Shown: piece by piece, positions 32,886 to 42,426 of the stretch | How the letters are laid out: each line of letters starts with the position of its first letter | Numbering within the stretch: position 1 is the stretch's first letter | NCBI GenBank assembly: GCA_018813065.1 | Contig: JAHJCH010000241.1 | Location: 1-54,123, forward strand | Length of the DNA: 54,123 nucleotides | Source of the DNA: Myxococcota bacterium | GTDB taxonomy: Bacteria > Myxococcota_A > Bradymonadia > UBA7976 > UBA1532 | Direction: 5' to 3' | Notes under the pieces: generated by a model | Database searches by the model: none | What the model saw: the letters and a program-made list of their open reading frames with translations, nothing else | Told to the model about the DNA's origin: nothing | Made by a program: the position numbers and the translations under genes

Positions 32886-34295
32886 CTAGGACTTAGAGAC
32901 GATCCCATATTTTTCAAGCTTGTAGTAGAGCGCCGAGGTCTTGACGCCTAAGATCCGCGCGCACTCTGTCTTGACACCATTGGATTCGTCAAATGCCTTT
33001 AATATCAATTGTTTCTCTATGTCATCGAGGAGATCAGGCAGCGCGCGATCACCTCGAAGGTTAAATTGCCCCAGATCACCCATGCCAGCGCCCCCTCCGA
33101 TATGCGCGGGCAGGTCATTCCTCTGGATCTGCTCTCCTCGGGCGAAGACGAGCGACTGCTCAATGACGTTCTCAAGCTCCCGGACGTTCCCTGGCCAGGC
33201 GTAGCGCTTGAGCTGGTGAAGGGCCTGCTCATCCACCCCCCGCACCCCGCTGCCCGTCCGCGCCCGCAGCTTCTCGATGAAGTGCTCGACGAGCGGCGGG
33301 ATGTCATCCAGCCGCGCCCTCAGCGGGGGCAGGATCAAGGGGACGATGTGGAGCCGATAGTAGAGGTCATGCCTAAACCGGCCCGCTTGGACCTCGGCGT
33401 TGAGGTCTTTGTGCGTCGCCGAGACGATCCGCACGTCCACTGAGATGGTGTCCTCCCCACCCACGCGCTCAAACTCGCGCTCTTGCAGCACCCTCAGCAG
33501 CTTGAGCTGGATGGCGGGGCTGAGATCGCCGATCTCATCGAGGAAGAGCGTGCCGCCGTCCGCCAGCTCAAAGCGGCCCAGCTTGCGCTTATGGGCGTTG
33601 GTGAACGAGCCCTTCTCATGGCCGAACAGCTCGCTCTCCAGCAGGCTCTCCGTCAGCGCGCCGCAGTTGACCTTGATAAATGGCCCCTCCCTTCGTCGGC
33701 TGGCGCGGTGAATCGCTCGCGCCACCAGCTCCTTCCCCGTGCCGCTCTCGCCGAAGATAAAGACCGTGCTGTCTGTGTGAGCGATGCGCTGGATCATCTC
33801 GGTGATCTGCCCGATGCCCTCGCTGGCCCCCACCAGCTCACCGCCGCCGGTCTGATTGGGGGTGTAGCGCTGCTCGACCTCCTCACGCAGTATCTCATTG
33901 TGGCGGATGAGCTTCTCTTGTATCTGCTGCTGCTCGATAAACCTTAAAGCGGCTTGGATCTTCATCCGCAGCACGTCTGGAGGGAAGGGCTTGGTGATAA
34001 AGTCAAAAGCGCCCAGCTTCATGGCCTCGACGGCGTCCTCCACTGTGCCAAAGCCCGTGATGATCATGATCAGGGCGTCGGCGCGGACGGCGCGGATCTC
34101 TTTAATCACCTCGATCCCGCTCATCCCGCTCATCTTGAGGTCGGAGATCACGAAGTCGGCGGGCTTGTCTTTGTACTTGGCGACGCCCTCGGCCCCGCTG
34201 GCGGCGACCTCGACGAGGTGCCCCATCCGCTTGGCGGTGTGGGCCACGCCCATCCGCATCGTCTCGTTGTCATCGATCACTAAGATCCGCGCCAT
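32886..34295 (-). CDS. NtrC-family sigma-54 response regulator
   Basis: About 469 aa from ATG 34295 (after GAGG). The receiver (1-120) is complete: Asp8/Asp9, Asp52 (VISDLKMSG), Thr80, Lys102. The AAA+ domain (about 150-390) has Walker A GESGTGKE (181-188 region), Walker B FLDEIGD (251-257) and arginine-finger region [10 protein letters not shown]. The sigma-54 contact loop reads GSFTNA (229-234) instead of GAFTGA, with the key Thr kept. A Fis-type HTH is C-terminal ([20 protein letters not shown]). It should activate sigma-54 promoters when phosphorylated. It precedes hppD on the same strand by about 170 nt and could control it; no cognate kinase is adjacent. Confidence 0.95.
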   Translation of the reverse strand: MARILVIDDNETMRMGVAHTAKRMGHLVEVAASGAEGVAKYKDKPADFVISDLKMSGMSGIEVIKEIRAVRADALIMIITGFGTVEDAVEAMKLGAFDFITKPFPPDVLRMKIQAALRFIEQQQIQEKLIRHNEILREEVEQRYTPNQTGGGELVGASEGIGQITEMIQRIAHTDSTVFIFGESGTGKELVARAIHRASRRREGPFIKVNCGALTESLLESELFGHEKGSFTNAHKRKLGRFELADGGTLFLDEIGDLSPAIQLKLLRVLQEREFERVGGEDTISVDVRIVSATHKDLNAEVQAGRFRHDLYYRLHIVPLILPPLRARLDDIPPLVEHFIEKLRARTGSGVRGVDEQALHQLKRYAWPGNVRELENVIEQSLVFARGEQIQRNDLPAHIGGGAGMGDLGQFNLRGDRALPDLLDDIEKQLILKAFDESNGVKTECARILGVKTSALYYKLEKYGIVSKS

Positions 34296-34376
34296 CTCAT
34301 CCTCGATCACCGCTGTGTTGATCTGTGTTTATAGGATCGCAGCTTGGCGGCTGTACAGGGCGCGGCGGTTGGCGAG

Positions 34377-34440
34377 AAGATCGAGAAGCGGACGCTCAGC
34401 CCGGCGCTAGAAGATCGAGAAGCTGACGCTCAGCCCGGCG
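34377..34440. repeat. 30-nt direct repeat at the 3' end of hppA
   Basis: Two 30-nt copies (34377-34406 and 34411-34440) differ at one base. The right copy encodes the last ten codons of HppA (AGLSVSFSIF); the left copy lies just beyond its stop and would encode almost the same peptide. The spacing of 34 nt puts the extra copy out of frame with the first. It looks like a small tandem duplication over the hppA terminus. Confidence 0.85.
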
Positions 34441-36623
34441 GTGACGATGGCGACCATGGTCATGAGCTTGATGAGGATGTTGAGGCTGGGGCCGGAGGTG
34501 TCCTTGAAGGGATCGCCGACGGTGTCGCCGATGATCGTGGCGCGGTGGGCCTTGGAGCCCTTGCCGCCCAGGTTGCCCTCCTCGACGTACTTCTTGGCGT
34601 TGTCCCAGGCGCCCCCCGCGTTGGACATAAAGACCGCCACGACGAAGCCCGTTGACAGCCCCCCCGCCAGCAGACCAAAGACGCCCGCCACGCCGAAGAT
34701 GAGGCCGACGAGCGCGGGGAGGAGCACGGCGATGATCGAGGGCAGGATCATCTCTCGCTGCGCGCCCTTGGTGGAGATCTCCACGCAGCGGGCGTAGTCG
34801 GGCTCGCCCTCGCCGGTGAGGATGCCGGGGATCTCCTTGAACTGGCGGCGGACCTCATCGACCATCCGCCCCGCCGCGCGGCCCACGGCGGTCATGGTCA
34901 GCCCGCAGAAGAGCAGCGCCGCCATGCTCCCCAAGAAGAGGCCGACGAGGACCAGCGGGTTCATCAGGTGGACCTCGTAGAAGGTCATAAACTGGGCGAG
35001 GCTCAGATCCATCGCCTCGCGGGCGGCGGAGATCGTCTGGCCGTTGGGAAAGGTGTAGCTCTGGCCTTGCTTGAGGGCGTGGATGATGGCGACGCGGATC
35101 TCTTCGAGGTAGGAGGCCAAGAGCACGAGGGCGGTCAGCGCCGCTGAGCCGATGGCGAAGCCCTTGCCCGTGGCGGCGGTGGTGTTGCCCAGGGAGTCCA
35201 GCGCGTCGGTGCGCTGGCGGACCTCGGGCGGCAGGCCGGCCATCTCGGCGTTGCCCCCCGCGTTATCGGCGATCGGGCCAAAGGCGTCGGTGGCGAGGGT
35301 GATGCCCAAGGTCGAGAGCATCCCCACCGCGGCCATGCCCACGCCATAGAGGCCCTCGGCCAGCGCGTTCATCTGAAACTGCGCGGCGAAGCCAAACGCG
35401 AGGATGGTGCCGACAACCACGGCGAGGACGGGCACGGCGGTGCTGATCATGCCCGTGGCGATGCCCGAGATGATCACCGTCGCGGGGCCGGTCTTGGCGC
35501 TGGCGGCGATGGCCTGCGTGGGCTTGAACCCCGAGGAGGTGTAGTACTCGGTGATCTTGCCGATCAGCGTGCCCACCACCAAGCCGGTGACCATCGCCCC
35601 CCAGATGCCCCAGAGGTTGGGCAAGCCCAAGAGCCATAAGAGCAGCGGGGCGATGAGGATGACGCCGAGGCTGCTGCTGTTGACCCCCAGGCCCAGCGCG
35701 TTGAGCAGGGCCTTTTGATCGGCGCCGCGCTTGACCTTGACGAGGTAGACGCCGCCGATGGAGATCAGCGTGCCCACGGCGGCGATGAGCATCGGGGCGA
35801 TGATGGCCTTGAACTGGAGCGCGGGATCGCCTTGCTTCATAAACGCGGCGGCGCCCAGGGCGGCGGTCGCCAGGATTGATCCGCAGAAGGACTCATAGAG
35901 GTCGGCGCCCATGCCCGCCACGTCACCGACGTTGTCGCCGACGTTATCGGCGATGGCGGCGGGGTTGCGCGGATCGTCCTCGGGGATACCCGCCTCGATC
36001 TTGCCGACGAGATCGGCGCCGACGTCGGCGGCCTTGGTGAAGATGCCGCCGCCCACCCGCGCGAAGAGGGCTTGCAGGGAGGCGCCCATGCCGAAGGTGA
36101 GCATGGTTGTGGTGATGAGCACCATCTTATGGAGCGGATCAGCCTCCTCTAAGAGCCAGTTGAGGATGATGAACCACACCGAGATATCGAGCAGGCCCAA
36201 GCCCACCACCACTAGGCCCATCACCGCCCCGCTGCGGAAGGCGATCTTGAGGCTGGCGTCGAGGCTGTCGCGGGCGGCGTGGGCGGCGCGGGCGCTGGCG
36301 AGGGTGGCCGTCTTCATCCCGAAGTAGCCCGCTAGCGCCGAGAAGAAGCCGCCGGTGAGGAAGGCGAAGGGCACCCAGTTGTTTTGGAGATCTACGCCAT
36401 AGGAGAGGTAGGCGAAGAAGACGGTGAGGGCGGCGAAGAAGATCGCCACCGTCTTATATTGCTGACGCAGATACGCCATGGCGCCCTCGCGGACGTGGGC
36501 GGCGATCTTGCGCATCAGCGGGGTGCCCTCATCCTCGCGGATCATGGCCTTGAAGAAGCGCCGCGCAAAGTAAAGCGCGACGACAGCGGCGGCGGGGGCC
36601 AGCCAGAAGAGGTGGCTGTGCAT
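34407..36623 (-). CDS. hppA: K+-dependent membrane-bound pyrophosphatase
   Basis: 738 aa, 16-helix ion-pumping pyrophosphatase. Substrate-site motifs: GGGIFTKAADVGADLVGKIE and EAGIPEDDPRNPAAIADNVG near 215-245, DNAGGNAEM near 460, and a C-terminal GDTVGDPFKDTSGPS. In GNTTAATGKG the residue after GNTTA is Ala, the mark of K+-dependent enzymes (K+-independent ones have Lys there). It uses cytosolic PPi to pump H+ or Na+ outwards; which ion cannot be settled by eye. The ATG at 36623 has AAGGGA upstream. It ends next to a short duplication of its own terminus. Confidence 0.97.
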   Translation of the reverse strand: MHSHLFWLAPAAAVVALYFARRFFKAMIREDEGTPLMRKIAAHVREGAMAYLRQQYKTVAIFFAALTVFFAYLSYGVDLQNNWVPFAFLTGGFFSALAGYFGMKTATLASARAAHAARDSLDASLKIAFRSGAVMGLVVVGLGLLDISVWFIILNWLLEEADPLHKMVLITTTMLTFGMGASLQALFARVGGGIFTKAADVGADLVGKIEAGIPEDDPRNPAAIADNVGDNVGDVAGMGADLYESFCGSILATAALGAAAFMKQGDPALQFKAIIAPMLIAAVGTLISIGGVYLVKVKRGADQKALLNALGLGVNSSSLGVILIAPLLLWLLGLPNLWGIWGAMVTGLVVGTLIGKITEYYTSSGFKPTQAIAASAKTGPATVIISGIATGMISTAVPVLAVVVGTILAFGFAAQFQMNALAEGLYGVGMAAVGMLSTLGITLATDAFGPIADNAGGNAEMAGLPPEVRQRTDALDSLGNTTAATGKGFAIGSAALTALVLLASYLEEIRVAIIHALKQGQSYTFPNGQTISAAREAMDLSLAQFMTFYEVHLMNPLVLVGLFLGSMAALLFCGLTMTAVGRAAGRMVDEVRRQFKEIPGILTGEGEPDYARCVEISTKGAQREMILPSIIAVLLPALVGLIFGVAGVFGLLAGGLSTGFVVAVFMSNAGGAWDNAKKYVEEGNLGGKGSKAHRATIIGDTVGDPFKDTSGPSLNILIKLMTMVAIVTAGLSVSFSIF

Positions 36624-36670
36624 CTTTTATTTTCCCTTAAATTCCTTATTTCACTTTTAGATTCAGCAAC

Positions 36671-37447
36671 TTACTGACCATAGGCGAGGCGCGCCGAGCG
36701 CCACCATGCGTAGTGCTCGCTCTCAAGGCTGCTCAGCTCAGGCATCGGATAGGCGCGTATCGCCGCGCCGCGCCCGACGTAGAAGCCCTTGACCATGCGA
36801 AATGAGATGTCATGACGCAGCTGACGCATCACCGTCTTGCTGATCTTATCCCCCGCGTCGCGCAGCTCTTGGAGGCAGTGGCGGACGTGGGCCAGATCGT
36901 CATAGGGGAGGTTGTCCGTCTCCTCGGCGTCGGGGTTATGGGCCAGCGCGCCGAGCTTCATCTCACAGAAGACAATCGCGGGGAGATAGACGCCCTTATC
37001 GGGGCGCGTCAGGAAGGCGGCGAACTCACAGGGCGGCAGGACGCTGACGACGCGGGGCGTGATCGGGGAGAGCTCTTGATAGAGGTAGTAGCCGCGCGGC
37101 GCCTGCGTGTGCGCGTCGGCCTCAAGGCCCAAGACGCGCCCATCGGCGGTGGTGAGATAGAGGGCGCCCAGGGCCTCAAGGGGCACGCGCTCGATCACCC
37201 GATAGATGCTGAGGTAGTGGGATTTACGTGGTCGCCCATCGGTGTGCGCCTTACACCACGCCTCTGGCCCGCCCTCGGGGAGATTAAAGGCGTCGCCGAG
37301 CAGGGCGGGATCAACCTCAAAGAACAGGGCTTGCCCCCGCGTGTCCTTGAGCGTGCCATTGGCGAAGTAAGCGCCGAAGGCCTCAGGGGGGAGGTGGGAG
37401 ACGATAAGCGACTCTGGGATGAGCGAGAGGTAGAGGTGCGCCTTCAA
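36671..37447 (-). CDS. Hypothetical protein, no recognised family
   Basis: 258 aa. TTG start with an excellent AAGGAG 6 nt before it, giving MKAHLYLSLIPESLIVSHLP. No signal peptide or membrane span. The chain is mixed alpha/beta with aromatic-rich strands (YYLYQELSPITPRVVSVLPP, GVYLPAIVFCEMKLG) and a helical region near the end (DDLAHVRHCLQELRDAGDKI). The only Cys residues are scattered, with no metal-site spacing. It is followed by hppA after 47 nt and preceded by the TPR gene after 83 nt, all on the minus strand. I do not recognise its function. Confidence 0.75.
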   Translation of the reverse strand: MKAHLYLSLIPESLIVSHLPPEAFGAYFANGTLKDTRGQALFFEVDPALLGDAFNLPEGGPEAWCKAHTDGRPRKSHYLSIYRVIERVPLEALGALYLTTADGRVLGLEADAHTQAPRGYYLYQELSPITPRVVSVLPPCEFAAFLTRPDKGVYLPAIVFCEMKLGALAHNPDAEETDNLPYDDLAHVRHCLQELRDAGDKISKTVMRQLRHDISFRMVKGFYVGRGAAIRAYPMPELSSLESEHYAWWRSARLAYGQ

Positions 37448-37530
37448 GGTGGGCTCCTTGGGTCGTGGAGGGTCGCGTTGTTGTAACGCAGCAGCCCCAC
37501 CGCGCGGCTGAGCTTATCGTGGGGCGCTTA

Positions 37531-39168
37531 TCAAGGCGTGTCGAGGCCGCTGGAGACCGTCCAATGGGGGAGCTTCTTGAGGCTGGGCAGGATTTGAGAG
37601 CGCGCGCCGCCTTGGATCGCCTTGGCCGCCTGGCAAGCCTCAGCCATCTTGAGCGCGCAGGCGCGCGCCATGTCGGTGAGGCTGCCCTCGACGTCGCCCA
37701 GATGCAGCCGCGCCCCGCCGCGCTCATAGTGAGCAGGCGCCACGTCGGGGTTGAGGGCGATGTAGCGATCCCAGTGGGCGGCGATGGTCTTGAAGTCCAG
37801 CCGCTCGATGAAGAGATCATCGAGGCGCAGGTAGGGCTTGATAAACCAAGGGCGCTCGCAGCTGAGGACGATCAAGCGCCGCGCGCGGGGCGACTCCACC
37901 CACAACCCCGCCCCCAAGACCTGGCGCCAGCAGGCCACGACGGGGTGGGCGGCGTGGAGGCGGGCGGCCCCCTCGATGGCCGCCTCAAGATCGGCCACGC
38001 CCCCCCGCTTGGCCGCCGCGCGCAGCCGCGCGCGGAGATAACGCTCCGCCTCCTTGATCAGATCCATCGACATGGGATCTAAAAGGAGCCCCCGCCGCAG
38101 CGCCTCACCCGCCTCGGCCCAGCGCCCCAAGCGCCAGAGGACGAAGGCGCGCACGCGCAGCCGCCCCAGGTGATCCATCGAGCCGCGCAGGGCGCGATCC
38201 ACGTCGGCCAAGGCCAAGGCCAAGTCCCCTGCGGTGTCTGCGCCATCGAGGGCGCTGCGTGAGGCGTAGGCGTAGGCGCGCCGCTCATAGGCGAAGCCCA
38301 GCGGGGCGATGTCCAGGGCGCGGTTGCAGGCGGCGAGGGCTTGATGCACCTCTCCCTTGGCCCAGGCCCAGCTGCACGCCACGGCATCGGGATAGGCCCG
38401 CAGCGCCGACTGCCCCTCCGCCGCGCCCAAGCGCGCCGCCTCTGCCCTCAGCGGCGCCAGATCGCCGCTTGTATGCGGGCGGAGGCTGGCGAGGTAGGCG
38501 AAGCGCGCTTGAAAGCAGCTCGGGCAGGTCGCCACGGCCCCCTCAAGGGCCTGTCGCTGCGTCGCCGCGTCCTTGAGCAGCCGCGCGGCGCGGATCTGGG
38601 TGATGTAGGCCGCCTGGAGGCGCGGCTCCAGCTCAAGGGCCCGGCCCAGCTCGGCGAGCGCGCGCGCCAGCCAGGGGGTCGCGGCCTGGCGCGACTCGAT
38701 CCGCCAGGCATAGGCGCCGCGCTTAAAGGCGTAGATCCCCGCCGCCAAGGCGCTGGGCCAGTCATCATCCGCGCCCCGCCACGCCCGCAGGGGCGCCTCC
38801 AGCTCAGGCAGCGGCGTGTTAAAGGCGCGCAGGGCCTCGAAGAGCGCCCCCTCTTGGCGCAGATCAAGCGCGAAGGCGGCCCGCAGCGCCGAGGAGAGGG
38901 CCTCATGCTGTCCGTTAAGGAGCGAGGCGCGGTCACGCAGCGCCGCGACCGCCTCTGGATCTGCATCTGGATCTGCATCTGGAGCAGGCGCCACCTCAAA
39001 GCGGCGCAGCGGCGGGCCGCCTTGGGGCGCGAGGCGCAGATCGTAGGTCCGCCGCGCGTAGGCGTGATAGACGTTCATGCCCGCTTCGAGCCGAGGCTCC
39101 TTGGCGAAGATCAGGTAGGCGAGGCAGGCGAGCCCAAGGAGGGCGGAGAGCAGGTAAAAGAGCTTCAC
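37531..39168 (-). CDS. Membrane-anchored TPR protein
   Basis: 545 aa, GTG start. An N-terminal signal anchor (MKLFYLLSALLGLACLAYLI) is followed by an Asp/Pro repeat linker (DADPDADPEA), then TPR-like helix pairs from about 160 to 510 (WLARALAELGRALELEPRLQ, ALAACNRALDIAPLGFAYER, HWDRYIALNPDVAPAHYERG, LHLGDVEGSLTDMARACAL). TPR arrays act as protein-binding scaffolds in the envelope. Two Cys residues in TCPSCFQ could form a disulfide or metal site. No enzymatic domain was seen. It lies between the polyamine operon (41 nt upstream) and the unknown protein, so it may be read from either promoter. Confidence 0.78.
   Translation of the reverse strand: MKLFYLLSALLGLACLAYLIFAKEPRLEAGMNVYHAYARRTYDLRLAPQGGPPLRRFEVAPAPDADPDADPEAVAALRDRASLLNGQHEALSSALRAAFALDLRQEGALFEALRAFNTPLPELEAPLRAWRGADDDWPSALAAGIYAFKRGAYAWRIESRQAATPWLARALAELGRALELEPRLQAAYITQIRAARLLKDAATQRQALEGAVATCPSCFQARFAYLASLRPHTSGDLAPLRAEAARLGAAEGQSALRAYPDAVACSWAWAKGEVHQALAACNRALDIAPLGFAYERRAYAYASRSALDGADTAGDLALALADVDRALRGSMDHLGRLRVRAFVLWRLGRWAEAGEALRRGLLLDPMSMDLIKEAERYLRARLRAAAKRGGVADLEAAIEGAARLHAAHPVVACWRQVLGAGLWVESPRARRLIVLSCERPWFIKPYLRLDDLFIERLDFKTIAAHWDRYIALNPDVAPAHYERGGARLHLGDVEGSLTDMARACALKMAEACQAAKAIQGGARSQILPSLKKLPHWTVSSGLDTP
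38953..38981. repeat. 12-nt tandem repeat in the TPR protein linker
   Basis: About two and a half copies of a 12-nt unit (TCTGGATCTGCA) coding for Asp-Ala-Asp-Pro on the minus strand, located between the signal anchor and the TPR region. In-frame, so copy changes would lengthen the linker only. Confidence 0.8.
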
Positions 39169-39209
39169 GGATCTCGCTTCGTGGGGGGTCGTGGGGCGGT
39201 CGGCGGGGC

Positions 39210-40072
39210 TCAGCCCAGCGCCAGGATGATCTCGCGCACCACTTTAGCGGCCAAGACCGCTGAGATCCCGCTGGCGTCGAGCTGCGGGGCCAGCTCCACC
39301 ACGTCCGCGCCCACCAAGCGGCGGCCCCGCAGGGCGTCGAGCAGCCGGGCGAAGGTGGGCCAGTCGATGCCCCCCGGCTCGGGCGTGCCTGTCCCCGGCA
39401 TAAAGGCCGGATCAAACACATCCAGATCCACCGTGAGGTAGATGGGGCGGTCCCCCAAGGCGTCCAACGCCGCTCGTAAATCCGCCTCGCGGGGGTAGAT
39501 CCCACGGCCACTCTGGCGCAGCTCGGCGAACTCCTCGCGCGTACCTGAGCGAATACCCAGCTGTAAGACCGCCTCGCGCGGCAAAATGTCCAAGCAGCGG
39601 CGCATGGCGCAGGCGTGGCTGTTGCGCTCACCCAGATAATCCGGGCGCAGATCGGCGTGGGCGTCGAGCTGGACCACCACTAAATCGGGGTGCAGGTCTG
39701 CCACGGCGGCGACGGCGCCGGGCGTCACGCTGTGCTCGCCGCCGAGCATCAATGGCAGGCCACTTCCGGCGAGAATTTCGGCGGTGAGGGCCTTGACCGC
39801 CGCCACCACCGGCGCGGGCACCCCAAAGCTCAGCTCCAGATCCCCCAGATCGAGCAGCGTCACGTCCTCAAGGGCGCGATCTTGGCGCGGGGAGTAGTCC
39901 TCAAGGCCCACGCTCGCCAGCCGCAGGGCGGTGGGGCCAAGGCGGGCGCCGGGGCGAAAGGAGGTGGTGCCATCATAGGGCGCGCCGAAGAGGCAGACCG
40001 CGCCGGGCTCGACCGCCGAGGCGCGCCGCGACTCCAGGTAGGCAGGCCCAAGCGTGTCCAGGGCGGCCCGGA

Positions 40073-40076
<4 letters not shown>
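39210..40076 (-). CDS. speB: Agmatinase (ureohydrolase family)
   Basis: 288 aa. All Mn2+-binding signatures of ureohydrolases are present: MLGGEHSVTPGAV, VVQLDAHADLRPDY, and YLTVDLDVFDPAFMPGTGTP with PGG. It splits agmatine into putrescine and urea. The agmatine preference is inferred from the operon, where an arginine decarboxylase domain makes agmatine and spermidine synthase uses putrescine. The start overlaps the speE stop by 4 nt. The family length is normal and no insertion was noted. Confidence 0.93.
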
Positions 40077-40918
<842 letters not shown>

Positions 40919-40972
40919 GGCGGGTCTCTCTACTCTGATGGGGTTTGGAGGGGGGTGGGGGCGTGTGATCGA

Positions 40973-41875
40973 TCAGTCATTGCGCCAGAGGACGACGGCG
41001 GCGAAGGCGCTGCCGTGCTCCTCGACGATGTGCGTCGCGCCGCGCACCAAGACGTCCTTGATCGCCCGGCCACGGTGCTCCATGCCCGCGATGGCCATCT
41101 GGCGCACGGTGGCCTCCACCTCGGCGAGCGGGGCGGCGGCGTGGTGCTCCATGATCAGCCCTGGCAGGGTGTCGTCCATGGGCAGGGCCAAGGCCACGGC
41201 GGCGGAGATCTCCTCGCCGGGGTTGGAGGAGGTCATCTCGGCGTAGGCGATGGGCACCATCGCGCCGCCTGGGAGGGGACGGGCGCTCATGGGCTGCGTG
41301 CCTGGCGGCAGGATCGAGCTGAGGCGCACCAGGTTGGTGTCACCCACGCCCGCGTCCAAAAGCGCGTGATCAAAGGCGTTGAGCGGGGTCGGCCCCTCAG
41401 CGTCGCCTGCGACCATAAAGTAGTGAGTTGGATCGGGGAGGACCGTCTGTCTGGAGCAGGCGGCGCCGATGACTTGAGCGTCCTCGCTCCACCCCGCGCG
41501 GTTGACGCGCATGCGGCCTTGCATATCGCCGCGGTGGACCAGGATCAGCTCGCCATCGGTGGCGTGTAAACCTCTCGCTAAGACCGCGTGGGCGCGGGTC
41601 GGGTCCGCGTCACCACAAGTATAAAAATCGACGGCGGCGTACCCCAGCTCGGGCCATGTGTGGATCGAGATGTGGGACTCCTGCACGACGACGACGCCGC
41701 TGACCCCTTGAGGAGAAAACTGGTGGAAGACCGACTGCACGATGTGCGCGCCAGCGGCGAGCACCGCGCGCTGCATCAGGTCTTCGATCAGCTCTCGGTT
41801 ATCGAGGAGTTGGGCGTCGCACCCACGGTATTCGGCCAAGAGATGGCGGCCCTCAGTTCGTGTATCCAATCTCAC
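40973..41875 (-). CDS. Fused S-adenosylmethionine decarboxylase and pyruvoyl arginine decarboxylase
   Basis: 300 aa with two proenzyme domains. Residues 1-115 are SpeD type 1: GRHLLAEYRGCD, the self-cleavage site Glu66/Ser67 in VVQESHISIHTWPELGY, and Cys87 in FYTCGD. Residues 148-300 match pyruvoyl-dependent arginine decarboxylase (PdaD): HYFMVAGDAEGPTPLNAFDH, the cleavage site Ser186/Ser187 in NLVRLSSILPPG, and YAEMTSSNPGEEISAAVA. If both sites mature, one polypeptide would give three chains and two pyruvoyl centres, making agmatine and decarboxylated AdoMet. The start may be GTG 41875 or TTG 41869, the latter better spaced from GGAGTGAG. With speE and speB it completes arginine to spermidine. 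Confidence 0.92.
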   Translation of the reverse strand: MRLDTRTEGRHLLAEYRGCDAQLLDNRELIEDLMQRAVLAAGAHIVQSVFHQFSPQGVSGVVVVQESHISIHTWPELGYAAVDFYTCGDADPTRAHAVLARGLHATDGELILVHRGDMQGRMRVNRAGWSEDAQVIGAACSRQTVLPDPTHYFMVAGDAEGPTPLNAFDHALLDAGVGDTNLVRLSSILPPGTQPMSARPLPGGAMVPIAYAEMTSSNPGEEISAAVALALPMDDTLPGLIMEHHAAAPLAEVEATVRQMAIAGMEHRGRAIKDVLVRGATHIVEEHGSAFAAVVLWRND

Positions 41876-42297
41876 TCCAAAGCGAACATATCGCTGGAAC
41901 GGGTGATACGCATTGCCCTCGTCTTAGGCTTAGGTGAACTTGACCTTGAGGGAGGAGTATCAAGGCCAAAGTGGGTGCGAGGACAAAGTGTGATACCAAA
42001 CGAGCCCAGCCCGCGCGGGCTGCCGGTGCTGGGTGACGGCGGAAGGTACAGATGAGGTGGGGGGGGGTCAATTGAAAAGGTTTCACGCTATTAAAATTGG
42101 TTTAAATTCAATGAGATACCCCCTCACAATGTCCGCCGCCGCCGCCTTGTGCGTTTTGCGCTCGTGTCGAGAGCGATCATCCTGACACTTTTCCGGAGAG
42201 ATTCTTTTGAATCGAGCCGCAGGCCGCTTTAGCGGCCGAGGACCGACATTTTTCGGACATCATCCGCTCAAGGCGGACAGGCCGGAGCAAAGAAATA

Positions 42298-42318
42298 AAT
42301 CTGCGAAGCGGATTTTTT
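42298..42318 (+). terminator. Terminator-like stem with T run
   Basis: AATCTGC (42298-42304), a GAA loop, and GCGGATT (42308-42314) pair with one G-T wobble, and the T run extends to 42318. On the plus strand this has the form of an intrinsic terminator, about 109 nt before the pgi start. There is no plus-strand gene before it within 12 kb, so it would end only a leader or small RNA starting in this gap. Confidence 0.45.
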
Positions 42319-42335
42319 CTGCAGCGAAGCGCCTG

Positions 42336-42365
42336 CCCCAGCGCGCGATTCATCGCGCGCTGGGG
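42336..42365. repeat. 14-bp perfect inverted repeat before pgi
   Basis: The left arm 42336-42349 (CCCCAGCGCGCGAT) is exactly complementary to the right arm 42352-42365, leaving TC between them. No T run follows on either strand, so it is not a standard terminator. It could be an mRNA stabilising stem or protein-binding site about 61 nt ahead of the pgi start. Confidence 0.85.
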
Positions 42366-42426
42366 TGATGGCCGAGAAAATGTCAAAACTAATCGAGAGC
42401 GTGTTGACGAGAAATCTGGAGCCCTC

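Larger units (their letters stand above)
41876..42426. other. Structured intergenic region between the polyamine operon and pgi
   Basis: 551 nt between divergent genes without a convincing coding frame. The left part (41876-42060) should hold the polyamine operon promoter (minus) and contains AGCCCGCGCGGGCT near 42008-42021. A run of nine G lies at 42059-42067. The right part holds a chain of hairpins: GATTC-TTTT-GAATC (42200-42213), GGCCGC-TTTA-GCGGCC (42222-42237), CCGA/TCGG (42243-42256), TCCGC/GCGGA (42263-42277), then a terminator-like stem and a 14-bp inverted repeat. Confidence 0.7.

Noticed and set aside
42059-42067. Run of nine G as a phase-variable tract
   Set aside because: It is outside any credible coding frame, and no promoter spacing element could be placed around it.
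41853-42086. Minus-strand open frame before the SpeD fusion
   Set aside because: It overlaps the SpeD start, has non-coding-like composition, and covers the region expected to hold the operon promoter.
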